Below, piece after piece: positions 18,095 to 25,278 of a stretch of 64,000 nucleotides of DNA. How positions within the stretch are numbered: position 1 is the first letter of the stretch; the number at the start of each line of letters is the position of its first letter. The notes under the pieces were generated by a model. It was not told the origin of the DNA. It saw only the letters and a list, made by a program, of their open reading frames with translations, and ran no database searches. The DNA comes from Cohnella lupini (GTDB lineage: Bacteria > Bacillota > Bacilli > Paenibacillales > Paenibacillaceae): positions 806,001 to 870,000 of the forward strand of contig NZ_QRDY01000001.1 of the NCBI RefSeq assembly GCF_003386205.1, given 5' to 3'. A program made the position numbers and the translations under genes.

Positions 18095-18850
18095 ATGGAA
18101 TATACGGTCCAGAAGCTAGGTCTCATAGCGGGCATAAGTACCCGAACGCTCCGATACTACGATGTGATTGGCATTCTCAAGCCGGCGAGAATTAATTCAT
18201 CGGGTTATCGGATTTACGGTCAACAGGAAGTCGATAAGCTGCAACAGATTTTGTTCTATCGGGAGCTGGGCGTGAGCCTGGACGAGATCAAAAATCTGAT
18301 TAACGCGCCGCACTTCGATGCCGACCGGGCGTTAAGAGAGCATCGCGCCAGCCTCCTTGACAAAAGAAAGCAGCTAGACCTTCTGATCGAGAACGTTGAT
18401 TTGACATTGGCTCAAAGAGAGGGGAAATCCGACATGACCGATAAGCAGAAATTCGAAGGCTTTAAGCAGAAAATGATCGACGACAACGAGGAAAAATACG
18501 GCGAAGAAATCCGGGCGAAGTATGGCTCGGAGCTAGTCGACAAGTCGAATCTCAAAATTAAAAACATGACGGAGAAGCAACACGCCGAAATCGAGCAATT
18601 AACCGCCGATGTCCATATTAAGCTTGCCGAGGCATTCGCTACCGGCGATCCTGCGGGAGAACTCGCGCAAGAAGCGGCGGACCTTCATCGACAATGGCTC
18701 AGCTTCTATTGGGACAGTTACAGCAAGGATGCCCATGCGGGAGTTGCCCAAATGTACGTGGACGACGAAAGATTCGCGGCCTATTACGACAAGGACCAAC
18801 CGGGAGTCGCTCAATTTCTTCGCGACGCGGTTCTGATCTATACGGGATAA
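18095..18850 (+). CDS. MerR-family regulator with TipAS ligand-binding domain
   Basis: 251 residues from the ATG that follows GAGGGGGAG. An N-terminal winged helix-turn-helix (YTVQKLGLIAGISTRTLRYYDVIG is the classic MerR opening) and coiled-coil lead to a C-terminal TipAS/AlbAS-like domain (from about residue 125, with the conserved QHAEIEQL, HRQWLSFYW and RFAAYYD segments). Relatives TipAL, Mta and SkgA activate multidrug-resistance or protective genes after binding peptide antibiotics or hydrophobic drugs. No obvious target gene sits beside it apart from its own 19-bp-spacer promoter, so it may regulate itself and distant genes. Confidence 0.92.
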   Translation: MEYTVQKLGLIAGISTRTLRYYDVIGILKPARINSSGYRIYGQQEVDKLQQILFYRELGVSLDEIKNLINAPHFDADRALREHRASLLDKRKQLDLLIENVDLTLAQREGKSDMTDKQKFEGFKQKMIDDNEEKYGEEIRAKYGSELVDKSNLKIKNMTEKQHAEIEQLTADVHIKLAEAFATGDPAGELAQEAADLHRQWLSFYWDSYSKDAHAGVAQMYVDDERFAAYYDKDQPGVAQFLRDAVLIYTG

Positions 18851-18859
18851 GGCGAAGAA

Positions 18860-18960
18860 GCGTAGGCGTACTTCGGAGTTAGCGGCCCGTGGTGCCGTTA
18901 AGACGACCGGAATGCCGGTCGAAGAGATTTTCGGCTGTTTCCCATCACGCTAACCTACGC
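18860..18960. ncRNA. Candidate structured RNA (unassigned)
   Basis: Nested, perfectly matching arms: GCGTAG (18860-18865) with CTACGC (18955-18960), then GTTAGCG (18878-18884) with CGCTAAC (18948-18954), immediately stacked on the 3' side. Inside are GCCG (18894-18897) with CGGC (18932-18935) and a GC-rich hairpin CGACCGG-AATG-CCGGTCG (18904-18921). It lies between the MerR stop and a very long terminator at 18962. I compared it from memory with TPP, cobalamin, ykkC, glycine, M-box and T-box consensus sequences and none fits. It could be a 3' UTR element, an sRNA, or a protein-binding RNA. Confidence 0.45.
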
Positions 18961-18961
18961 A

Positions 18962-19017
18962 AACCCTACTTGATCCACCGGATTCCGCTAAGGAATTCAG
19001 GATTAAGTAGGGTTTTT
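18962..19017 (+). terminator. Long intrinsic terminator
   Basis: AACCCTACTT-G-ATCC (18962-18976) pairs with GGAT-T-AAGTAGGGTT (19000-19014), with an inner GATTCC/GGAATT stem (18981-18986, 18992-18997), followed by TTT. It ends transcripts from the MerR gene and the structured region, before the next promoter at 19091. Confidence 0.85.
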
Positions 19018-19090
19018 CGCGTCTCTGCCCTGCCATAATCGCGATCTTCAGCAAAGCCACAACCTACTATACATCTGTCGATCATTGCAA

Positions 19091-19151
19091 TTGACAACCC
19101 AAGTGTACTAATGACATAATACATTCATAGTGTATGAACTAGTTAGTACAC
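19091..19151 (+). promoter_or_regulatory. Promoter and GntR-type operator of the ytr-like operon
   Basis: TTGACA (19091-19096) and CATAAT (19115-19120) with 18-bp spacing. A perfect inverted repeat GTGTACTAA (19103-19111) and TTAGTACAC (19143-19151) brackets the -10 and start region, with a second dyad ATACA/TGTAT between. The arms are about 40 bp centre to centre, suited to two bound dimers of the autorepressor encoded just downstream. Confidence 0.75.
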
Positions 19152-19177
19152 ACACTTGATGATAGCGAGGTTGCGGA

Positions 19178-19606
19178 ATGAAAAATGGCGAGGTGTGGGA
19201 AGAGGTCGCGTTCAATAATCGGGATCCCGTGTACCTGCAAGTGGTGCGGCATTTCAAAGAGCGAATCGTGACGGGAAGGTTAGGACCGGGACAGGTTATC
19301 CCATCTAGAAGGGATCTTGGGGCTATGCTCAAAATCAATCCGAACACGGCTCAGCGAGCATATAAAGAGATGGAGGAACTGCGCTTGATCGTAACGGAAG
19401 GGAATTCGCCAAGCCGAATTACATCGGACGGGAAGATTCTACGTTCGATCAGATCGGAGTTGTTGGGAGAAGCGGTGGATCGCTTCGTATCGACGGCGAA
19501 AATCATTGACGTACCCATGAATGAGTTGTTGGAGCTGGTTAAAGCTAAATATTTGGAAGAGATAGAAAATCGGCCGAACGAGCTACAGGAGGGGAATCAA
19601 TCATGA
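19178..19606 (+). CDS. GntR-family regulator, YtrA subfamily
   Basis: 142 residues, the short length of YtrA-type GntR proteins that have a winged helix-turn-helix (YLQVVRHFKERIVTGRLGPG to MLKINPNTAQRAYKEMEE) and only a small helical dimerisation tail instead of a large effector domain. In Bacillus subtilis YtrA represses an ABC transporter operon and is induced by lipid II-binding antibiotics; the same arrangement here argues for autorepression through the dyad at 19103-19151. Its TGA overlaps the ATG of the ATPase gene (ATGA at 19603), so the two are translationally coupled. Confidence 0.9.
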   Translation: MKNGEVWEEVAFNNRDPVYLQVVRHFKERIVTGRLGPGQVIPSRRDLGAMLKINPNTAQRAYKEMEELRLIVTEGNSPSRITSDGKILRSIRSELLGEAVDRFVSTAKIIDVPMNELLELVKAKYLEEIENRPNELQEGNQS

Positions 19607-20292
19607 TTGAAGTCGTTAACCTTCGTAAGAGTTATCGCCGACGCAACGTACTGAACGGCGTATCATTTACGGCGGAGAAGGGTCAGATTACTTGCTTGAT
19701 CGGCATTAACGGCGCCGGAAAGTCTACCGTTCTAAGAGCGATCATGGGACTGACTCAGGTAAATTCCGGAACGGTACATATAGACGGAAGACCGATGTCC
19801 CGAGAGCTTTACGAGAAGGTGAGCTTCATTCCCGACCGCTTGACGATGCCGCTTGGCATGAAGATGGAGGAAGCGATGCAATTCATGGCGGACTTCTATC
19901 GAAGCTGGAATCCGGCGAGGGCTAAGGAACTTATTCAATTCTTCCAACTGAATGGGAACGAGAAAATCGGTCATCTCTCCAAAGGAACCGCGGCGAAATT
20001 CAACCTTGCGATCGGACTCGCGCAGGATTCGGAATACGTGCTAATGGACGAGCCGTTCTCGGGAATCGATATGTTTAGCCGGGAACAAATCGCGGACGTA
20101 TTCTCGAGCGACTTACTAGACGGTCGCGGCGTATTATTGACGACACACGAGATCGCGGAGATGGAGCATCTCATCGATAAAGCGGTCATTATGAATAACG
20201 GCACGATTAGCCGGGAATTCGATTGCGAACAGATTCGCAGCGATGAAGGAAAGTCGATCGTCGACGTCATGCGGGAGGTGTACTTGGCTTGA
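19603..20292 (+). CDS. ABC transporter ATP-binding protein (YtrB-like)
   Basis: 229 residues. Walker A is GINGAGKST, Walker B is YVLMDEPF, the H-loop lies in LTTHEIAEMEH. The signature motif is unusual: LSKGTAAK in place of LSGGQ, as in other YtrB-like antibiotic-response ATPases. It pairs with the permease that overlaps its stop. Cytoplasmic face of a membrane complex; the transported substrate is unknown, with lantibiotic or lipid II-drug sensing or removal the leading idea from homologues. Confidence 0.9.
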   Translation: MIEVVNLRKSYRRRNVLNGVSFTAEKGQITCLIGINGAGKSTVLRAIMGLTQVNSGTVHIDGRPMSRELYEKVSFIPDRLTMPLGMKMEEAMQFMADFYRSWNPARAKELIQFFQLNGNEKIGHLSKGTAAKFNLAIGLAQDSEYVLMDEPFSGIDMFSREQIADVFSSDLLDGRGVLLTTHEIAEMEHLIDKAVIMNNGTISREFDCEQIRSDEGKSIVDVMREVYLA

Positions 20293-21107
20293 GCCATTAT
20301 TTGAAACTCGTACACATGGAAATCCATAGATTCCGTTATCCGTTGGCTGCCATGATGGGGCTAACGTTGGTCTGGCAAATGGTCACTCTTATCATTCACG
20401 TAAACGGGAAATTGGACAGGGCTGCCGACGCGCTCATTCATAATCTACTGGTAAACGGTGCAGCGTTGGAGAGGTTCTCTTTCGCGGATATGATACCGGG
20501 CATGCTCTATAGCCTTCCTATCCTTGCGTGTATTGCGGCGTTAAGCGTTTACGTTTTCCTCATCTGGTACAGGGATTGGTACGGGCGAGTCTCCTTTATC
20601 TACAGATTGCTCATGTTGCCTGCTTCCAGAAAACACGTGTACCTGGCTAAGCTAACCGCAATCGTTTTACTCGTGCTGGGGATGCTTTCCTTTCAACTAT
20701 TATTGCTGCCCGTCGAACAATGGGTCTTTAAGCTAATAGTTCCTGCCGAGCATTTTGAAGCTTCTACTTTCGGAGACGTCGTCTCGGCGAATCTGGTTCT
20801 GGATGTTTTACTGCCGCGTAACTTCGATCGATTCGCTCTCTCGTATTTGTTGGGGATTGCTGCGGTTATCGTTATTTTTACGGCCATATTGCTAGAAAGA
20901 AGCTATCGGTTGGCCGGAATCTTATATGCCGTCGGTTATGCGTCGATATGCACGTTCGTGTTTTTATATACGATGTACCTGATGTGGACGGGTTCTTATT
21001 TGTACCCCGAGGAGATCATTGCCATCGAGTTCGCGATCGGGATTCTGATTACCGCCGTTTCCATATGGCTTGGTTTCCGGCTGTTGAAGAAGAAAATAAC
21101 GGTATAA
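20289..21107 (+). CDS. ABC transporter permease of the ytr-like operon
   Basis: 272 residues from a TTG start overlapping the ATPase stop (TTGA), with GGGAGG about 9 nt upstream. Around six hydrophobic helices are visible (for example YPLAAMMGLTLVWQMVTLII and LAKLTAIVLLVLGMLSFQLLLL), consistent with an ABC-2 type permease. It is coupled to the ATPase and followed 14 bp later by an extracytoplasmic partner gene. No substrate-binding residues can be assigned. Confidence 0.85.
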   Translation: MSHYLKLVHMEIHRFRYPLAAMMGLTLVWQMVTLIIHVNGKLDRAADALIHNLLVNGAALERFSFADMIPGMLYSLPILACIAALSVYVFLIWYRDWYGRVSFIYRLLMLPASRKHVYLAKLTAIVLLVLGMLSFQLLLLPVEQWVFKLIVPAEHFEASTFGDVVSANLVLDVLLPRNFDRFALSYLLGIAAVIVIFTAILLERSYRLAGILYAVGYASICTFVFLYTMYLMWTGSYLYPEEIIAIEFAIGILITAVSIWLGFRLLKKKITV

Positions 21108-21121
21108 GGAGGGTAAACCCA

Positions 21122-22336
21122 GTGAAACGATATTTGTTATCGATCCTATTAGGAACGTTCATCTTGGCGGCGGTGGGGACCTATTACGTCCATGGCGCGT
21201 TGGTCGAATTGCCGCAATATAAGCTGGAAACGATCGAAGGGGATCCGAGCGAGATCGCGAATGTCGACTTTAGCGGAAATTATTGGGGAGGCAAAGGCTC
21301 GAAAGCCTTAATGGTATCGGAGCAAGGAACCCAGTATGAAATCGATAAATCCTTATTCGAGGAAAACGTCACGGACGCACGCTCTTGGATGTTCCGACAA
21401 CCCGAATTTCGCAAACTGAAGGAGCAGCATCCTCATTTTATAAGGGGGAAGAACAAGATGGAGAGTTTCTACAAGGACGAGGAATGGCTGATTTACGCGG
21501 AGATTCTTCAGAAAAAGGAGGCCTCTCAGCGAATAACCTTTAAGATAGACATGGTCAACGAGAAAACGGGTAAAGTGACCCGGCATCGCACGAACGTGGA
21601 CGTGGAGGTGGAGGATGCCTATCGCTTTTTCTATGTCGAGGATGTTCAAAGAATCGGAAATGAATTGCATGTGTTCGCTCGTCAGAATTCGGAATTTCAT
21701 GTTTATGTATTCGACTTGTCCAGCGGGGAGTTGCTGCGGAACGAGACGATATCTCTTAATATCCCTCTAGCAGAAGGGGAGGAACTCAGCTTAGAATTCA
21801 CCGCGAACGAAATTCGGTCTGGGTCCGGAGAGTATGTCGTGTTGCGGGCTCGCAAACAAAAGGCTTTTCAGGGACAAGATAGTTCCCGGCTTGAAGTGAG
21901 GGGAGAGAGTTATTACTCGTATTCCTATGCATCGGGACAACTTGTCGAGTTACCGAAGATGTTAGATGAAGGAACACCTGGAAAAAATGAATTCGGCGAT
22001 TTCCTTAGGTTAAACGGTCAGGTCTTAACGGTCTTGAAAAATGATACGAACGCGATTACTTGGATGAGATATAATCTAAGGACCGGACAGGTGGAAAAGC
22101 AGAAGACCGTGGTTACCGCGGAGGATCTCGGAGTAGAGGTCATCACTTCTATTACGTTGAGCCAAGAGAGGATATTCGCGATGCTGCGCCATGAGGATAC
22201 AGCGATGGTTGCCGTTCTCGACGCGAAAAGCGGGAATATCTTATATAAGGGCAAGACCGTCTTTGTCGGACCGTCTTCCAAAGCGGAAGAACAGTTGAAG
22301 AATTTGAGATTGCTGAACATCGAAGTTGGAGTCTGA
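21122..22336 (+). CDS. Membrane-anchored extracytoplasmic protein of the ytr-like operon
   Basis: 404 residues from a GTG start preceded by AAGGAGGG. The open frame runs upstream into the permease gene but the ribosome site fixes the start. A single N-terminal hydrophobic segment (YLLSILLGTFILAAVGTYYV) without a lipobox suggests a signal anchor; the rest is beta-rich (RLEVRGESYYSYSYASGQLV, RYNLRTGQVEKQKTV), possibly a propeller. It may sense or bind an extracellular ligand for the ABC complex. I do not recognise a named family. Confidence 0.75.
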   Translation: MKRYLLSILLGTFILAAVGTYYVHGALVELPQYKLETIEGDPSEIANVDFSGNYWGGKGSKALMVSEQGTQYEIDKSLFEENVTDARSWMFRQPEFRKLKEQHPHFIRGKNKMESFYKDEEWLIYAEILQKKEASQRITFKIDMVNEKTGKVTRHRTNVDVEVEDAYRFFYVEDVQRIGNELHVFARQNSEFHVYVFDLSSGELLRNETISLNIPLAEGEELSLEFTANEIRSGSGEYVVLRARKQKAFQGQDSSRLEVRGESYYSYSYASGQLVELPKMLDEGTPGKNEFGDFLRLNGQVLTVLKNDTNAITWMRYNLRTGQVEKQKTVVTAEDLGVEVITSITLSQERIFAMLRHEDTAMVAVLDAKSGNILYKGKTVFVGPSSKAEEQLKNLRLLNIEVGV

Positions 22337-22387
22337 CGACGAGGGTGGGTTGGGGTTTCTGGGAGCTTCTTTTACCGATTGGACTAG

Positions 22388-22590
22388 TCAAAGTCGGAAA
22401 AAGCGACTATGGCGTGGTGGGTTTGAGGTTCGGTGCGAGTCAAAGTCGGAAAAAGCGACTATGCGGGGTGGGTTGGAGGTTCGGTGCGAGTCAAAGTCGG
22501 AAAAAGCGACTATGGCGGGCTGAGCTTGAGGTTTGGTGCGAGTCAAAGTCGGAAAAACCGACTATGGAGGGTGTCTTGGAGGTTTATTGC
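22388..22590. repeat. Tandem repeat of hairpin units, four copies, 51-52 bp
   Basis: Units start TCAAAGTCGG at 22388, 22440, 22491 and 22543. Each carries AGTCG-GAAAAAG-CGACT, a small stem-loop, followed by a G-rich stretch (GGTTCGGTGCGAG). In the fourth copy the loop-proximal base changes so that the stem becomes AGTCGG/CCGACT, lengthening rather than breaking the pairing. The array lies between the ytr-like operon and a terminator of the opposite-strand gene, so it is intergenic; frames through it give SKSEKATM-type repeats with no ribosome site. Confidence 0.8.
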
Positions 22591-22612
22591 ATTTGCGGGT
22601 GTCATAGCCACA

Positions 22613-22655
22613 ACAAAAAACGCTTCTTTCCTTAGCAACCGGGAAAGAAGCGTTT
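22613..22655 (-). terminator. Terminator of the trhO operon
   Basis: AAACGCTTCTTTCC (22618-22631) pairs perfectly with GGAAAGAAGCGTTT (22642-22655). On the minus strand the stem is followed by a run of six T (22615-22620). It starts one base after the regulator stop. Confidence 0.9.
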
Positions 22656-22656
22656 A

Positions 22657-23283
22657 TTATTGCGGGCGAATGCGATATACGCATTTCTTGTCGCCATTGG
22701 CTAGACAATCGGTACGGCTGACTTGCGCGTCCAGTAATGATTCGAAGAGGTTCAATTCGCAATTGCAGGCGTGATTGTACTTGTTCGCGACACGCGAAAT
22801 CGGACAATTATGCTCGGTTAAGACGAATTCATCGCCGCTTTTCTCCCAAGTCGCCATGTAGCCGTTCTCGTTCTGAATGTCGGAGAGAACGGCTACTTTA
22901 TGCTCCAGATCCTTGTTCGCCATCTTGCTCTCGTACCTCTGCATAAGCGTGGTTTTGCGAAGATCGAAGAGATGGTTGACCATGTTCTCTCCCGCTTCGC
23001 CCTCCAGTTCCGCCAGAAGGTCGAGCGCAACGGCATGATACTTCTTCGGGAAATAATCCTCGGCTTGGTCGGTCAGACGATAGACCGCGGCAGGTCTGCC
23101 CATCGGGAGGCGAACCGTCGTCGATACGATCAGGTTGTCCCGTTCCAAGATGGAGATATGGCGCCTGACGGCCATTCCCGTAATTCCCAATTGGTCGGTA
23201 AGCTCCTTGGTCGTGAGCTCTCCCGACGTTTTGAGCATTTGCATGATTTTGTTCCGGGTGGACAAGTCCATATCGTCTTTCAA
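22657..23283 (-). CDS. HTH regulator with SufR-like cysteine cluster
   Basis: 208 residues from a TTG start at 23281-23283; AAGGAGGT lies 6 nt upstream, so the longer frame to 23337 is rejected. The N-terminal winged helix (LTTKELTDQLGITGMAVRRHISILE) and RLPMGRPAAVYRLT wing match the COG2345/SufR group. Five cysteines cluster at the end: Cys160, 173, 175, 193 and 201. The C-x12-C spacing of the first pair equals that in SufR, which binds a [4Fe-4S] cluster, so an iron-sulfur or metal sensor is a reasonable inference. Second gene of a probable operon, 31 bp after trhO. Confidence 0.82.
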   Translation of the reverse strand: MKDDMDLSTRNKIMQMLKTSGELTTKELTDQLGITGMAVRRHISILERDNLIVSTTVRLPMGRPAAVYRLTDQAEDYFPKKYHAVALDLLAELEGEAGENMVNHLFDLRKTTLMQRYESKMANKDLEHKVAVLSDIQNENGYMATWEKSGDEFVLTEHNCPISRVANKYNHACNCELNLFESLLDAQVSRTDCLANGDKKCVYRIRPQ

Positions 23284-23314
23284 AGCAAGACCTCCTTCCG
23301 AGGTACTCATATGC

Positions 23315-24217
23315 TTACAGGGTCGATCCGGAAGCAACGAGATCGTGTTCCTCGCACTCCGCGGAGCAGTATCCTTTTTTCTCCGTTTCGCACGGCTCGC
23401 AGCTCAGATGCTGAAGGTGGCAAGTATCGTCCGTGCAGTTCGCATACCGGTCGGTCGGCGTTCCGCAATGATGGCATTCGCCAACGAGGATATGCTCGTC
23501 GGTCTGGTTAATGCGGACGGATACGCGCTCGTCGAATACGTAACAATTGCCGTCGAAGCCTCTGCCTTGCACTTCGGGATCTTTGCCGTAAGTGACGATG
23601 CCCCCATCCAACTGATAGACGCTCTCGAAACCCTCGTTCTTCAGTACGGCGGTCAACATCTCGCAACGAATACCTCCGGTGCAATAGGTAAGGATTTTCT
23701 TGTCCTTGTGCTCGGCAAGATTGTCGCGAATCCATTCCGGGAATTCGCGGAAAGTCTCCAGCTCGGGCTTAACCGCGTTGCGGAAATGTCCGAGATCGTA
23801 CTCGTAATTGCTTCGACCGTCGAGAATGAGAACATCGTCCCGTTGCAAGTATTCGTGGAATTCCTTGGGGCTCAGCCTCTCGCCGCCATCCGTGTGCGGA
23901 TTCAGCTTCTTATCGTAACGCAAGGTAACTAGTTCTTTCTTGTATCTGACGAACAGTTTCTTGAAGGCGTGCCCCTCGGATTCGTCGATTTTGAAGAGAA
24001 GGTCGGCGAAGAGAGGGTTGGAGCGCATCGTCTCCATATAGCTCTCGGTTTGCTCGATCGTACCGGAGAGCGTACCGTTGATTCCTTCGTCGGCAATGAG
24101 AATGCGGCCTTTGACTCCAAGTTCCTTGCAATATTGGAGATGCTCCGCCGCGTAAGCTTCGGCGTCTTGGACGGGCACGTATTTGTAAAATAGCAATATG
24201 CGGTAATCTGTCGTCAT
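23315..24217 (-). CDS. trhO: tRNA uridine(34) hydroxylase (rhodanese family)
   Basis: 300 residues from the ATG with AAGGTG upstream; the frame continues to 24325 without support. An N-terminal acylphosphatase-like domain (GRILIADEGINGTLSG is diagnostic) is followed by a rhodanese domain (about 120-215) with active-site Cys179 in LTYCTGGIRCE. The C-terminus holds a cysteine-rich zinc-finger-like part (CHHCGTP, CTDDTCH, CEPCE). TrhO hydroxylates U34 of tRNAs with oxygen to start cmo5U/mo5U wobble modification. A good minus-strand promoter stands at 24336-24364. Confidence 0.93.
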   Translation of the reverse strand: MTTDYRILLFYKYVPVQDAEAYAAEHLQYCKELGVKGRILIADEGINGTLSGTIEQTESYMETMRSNPLFADLLFKIDESEGHAFKKLFVRYKKELVTLRYDKKLNPHTDGGERLSPKEFHEYLQRDDVLILDGRSNYEYDLGHFRNAVKPELETFREFPEWIRDNLAEHKDKKILTYCTGGIRCEMLTAVLKNEGFESVYQLDGGIVTYGKDPEVQGRGFDGNCYVFDERVSVRINQTDEHILVGECHHCGTPTDRYANCTDDTCHLQHLSCEPCETEKKGYCSAECEEHDLVASGSTL

Positions 24218-24335
24218 GATCGAACACCTTTCTTGTCTGTAGTGCGGAATAAAGAATAGCGGAAGAGAAAGGGGAGCCTTATCTCTTCCGCTAAGCTGAG
24301 GGTCATATCGTAGCGGGTAAAGCATTTATTCCAAT

Positions 24336-24364
24336 ATTGTAGCGGTTCGGAATTACTTAGTCAA
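24336..24364 (-). promoter_or_regulatory. SigA-type promoter of trhO
   Basis: On the minus strand TTGACT (complement of 24359-24364) and TACAAT (complement of 24336-24341) are separated by 17 bp, ending about 115 bp before the trhO start. Five of six matches in each element. Confidence 0.7.
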
Positions 24365-24491
24365 CATTGATGTTTAGTATGTAGCGATTATTCGACGAAT
24401 CGACCTGGATTATTTTCTGGATGAAAAACCAATCTAAGGGAAACTCTTACCGTATATCCTTTCCGTATCAGGAAGAGAGCGAGGGACCCAA

Positions 24492-25265
24492 ATGGCGAAA
24501 AAACCAACGCAGAAGCCTCAGGACGAATCTCGGAGAAGGTTCCTTAAATATTCGGGTACCGCGATCGGCGGCGTAGTCGTTGGCGGCGTTATCGGAGGAA
24601 TCATCGGTTCGAGCAATCAGAAGCGGGGAGAGGATGCGGAACCGGGAGAGACGAAGACTCCCGCGGCCGAATCGAACCGCGACTACAATCAAGCGCTAAT
24701 GTTCTTCAATCAAGATCAGTTTATGATCACGGAAGCGGCTTCCGAGCGAATCTTCCCCGCGGACGAGAACGGGCCGGGAGCTAAGGAGCTTGGCGCGGCG
24801 TTCTTCATCGATCACCAGATGGCAAGCGCATACGGCATGAACGCGAGAGATTATATGATGCCTCCGTTCTATAAGGCGGAAGCTTCTCAAGGCTACCAGC
24901 TCTCCTTCAAGCGCAGAGAGCTTCTGGCGCTCGGACTCGACGCTCTGAACGAATACAGCTCCGATAAATACAAGAAGACGTTCACGAAGCTGGCGCCGGA
25001 GGAACAAGATGCGGTTCTATCCGATTTCGAGAAGGATAAGGTCAATCTGAAGGGAGTGCCTGCGTCCACCTTCTTCTCCTTGCTTCAAAGCCTGACGATC
25101 GAAGGTGTCTATGCAGATCCGCTATACGGAGGGAATAAGAACATGGCAGGTTGGAAAATGAGGAACTATCCCGGCAACCAGATGAGCTTCTACGACGACA
25201 TCGAGAAGGAAGAGTTCATCAAGATGGAGCCGCTAAGCTTGCATGATCATCTCGAGCTAGGTTAA
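24492..25265 (+). CDS. Gluconate 2-dehydrogenase subunit 3 family protein (Tat-exported)
   Basis: 257 residues. The N-terminus has a twin-arginine signal, SRRRFLK at residues 13-19, followed by a glycine-rich hydrophobic stretch (TAIGGVVVGGVIGGIIGSS). The mature part matches the gluconate 2-dehydrogenase gamma subunit family (FPADENGPGAKELGAAFFIDHQ is typical). Such small subunits chaperone and export the FAD-binding large subunit, which here has no signal of its own, by hitchhiking through the Tat pore. First gene of a four-gene unit with a GMC oxidoreductase, TatC and TatA; only 13 bp separate it from the next gene. Confidence 0.92.
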   Translation: MAKKPTQKPQDESRRRFLKYSGTAIGGVVVGGVIGGIIGSSNQKRGEDAEPGETKTPAAESNRDYNQALMFFNQDQFMITEAASERIFPADENGPGAKELGAAFFIDHQMASAYGMNARDYMMPPFYKAEASQGYQLSFKRRELLALGLDALNEYSSDKYKKTFTKLAPEEQDAVLSDFEKDKVNLKGVPASTFFSLLQSLTIEGVYADPLYGGNKNMAGWKMRNYPGNQMSFYDDIEKEEFIKMEPLSLHDHLELG

Positions 25266-25278
25266 GGAGGATCTAAGA

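Noticed and set aside
18860..18960. A known riboswitch (ykkC, cobalamin, M-box, TPP, T-box)
   Set aside because: The conserved cores of these families are absent; kept only as an unassigned structured RNA.
22388..22590. CRISPR array
   Set aside because: Units are contiguous and alike over their whole length, so there are no unique spacers, and no cas gene is present.
22900..23932. Long + frames opposite the SufR-like regulator and trhO
   Set aside because: Antisense shadows; the minus-strand genes have family motifs, ribosome sites and a promoter.
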